NCBI GenBank assembly: GCA_004356385.1
Contig: SMXL01000029.1
Location: forward strand, 1-6,442
From: Bacteroidota bacterium
GTDB taxonomy: Bacteria > Bacteroidota > Rhodothermia > Rhodothermales > UBA10348
Length of the DNA stretch: 6,442 bases
Direction of reading: 5' to 3'
In this document: positions 6,391 to 6,442 of the stretch, in pieces
Layout: every line of letters starts with the position of its first letter
Position numbering within the stretch: the stretch's first letter is position 1
Notes under the pieces: model-generated
The model's input: only the letters and a program-made list of their open reading frames with translations
The model's database searches: none
What the model was told of the DNA's origin: nothing
Position numbers and translations under genes: made by a program

Positions 6391-6442
6391 TTACCATCGC
6401 CACCTGGCTCCAGCGTAAATGACCGAGGTTTCGATCTCGTAA
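6391..6442 (-). CDS. C-terminal end of a probable outer-membrane beta-barrel protein (partial)
   Basis: Sixteen codons and a TAA are visible on the minus strand, encoding YEIETSVIYAGARWRW. The end fits the beta-signal of outer-membrane barrels: a terminal aromatic residue, with W, W, A, A and I at alternating positions counting back (1, 3, 5, 7, 9). The rest lies outside the window, so the barrel type (TonB-dependent receptor or another) cannot be told. It ends 35 bases before the small HU-fold gene on the same strand and so may head the operon with exbB and exbD. A chance open frame this short cannot be excluded, but the strand, position and terminal pattern agree. Confidence 0.55.
   Translation of the reverse strand, partial: YEIETSVIYAGARWRW

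Overview
The window looks like a chromosomal segment from a Gram-negative bacterium of the Bacteroidota/Rhodothermota/Balneolota side of the FCB group. Three things suggest this. Two secreted serine peptidases (S9 and S10) are of kinds common there. An HU-fold/transmembrane/SPOR protein resembles the HU-CCDC81-SPOR proteins known from Bacteroidota. An ExbB/ExbD pair sits beside what appears to be the end of an outer-membrane beta-barrel gene. The assignment is an inference; no rRNA or other marker gene is present. GC looks moderate and even, and I see no tRNA, IS element, CRISPR array or prophage gene.

Left half (1-3760): two exported peptidases are transcribed divergently from a roughly 180-base intergenic region. 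On the minus strand is a dipeptidyl-peptidase IV-like S9 enzyme, cut by the left edge just before its catalytic Asp and His. On the plus strand is a complete S10 serine carboxypeptidase-like enzyme with all three catalytic residues recognisable. One trims peptides from the N-terminus and the other, by family, from the C-terminus, so together they suit periplasmic or extracellular peptide scavenging.

Right half (3795-6442): all genes are on the minus strand and probably form one transcription unit, read right to left. The order is the last codons of a probable beta-barrel protein, a very acidic 85-residue HU-fold protein, a 355-residue HU-fold/TM/SPOR protein, ExbB/TolQ, then ExbD/TolR. The last gene converges on the S10 gene with only 34 bases between stop codons. 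No TonB or TolA is present.

The most interesting feature is the right-hand cluster. Two degenerate, acidic HU-like domains on separate adjacent genes seem to correspond to the two HU domains that Bacteroidota usually carry on one SPOR protein, and they are directly followed by a proton-motive-force motor. A cell-envelope or division-site module is a reasonable hypothesis, but nothing in the sequence proves it.
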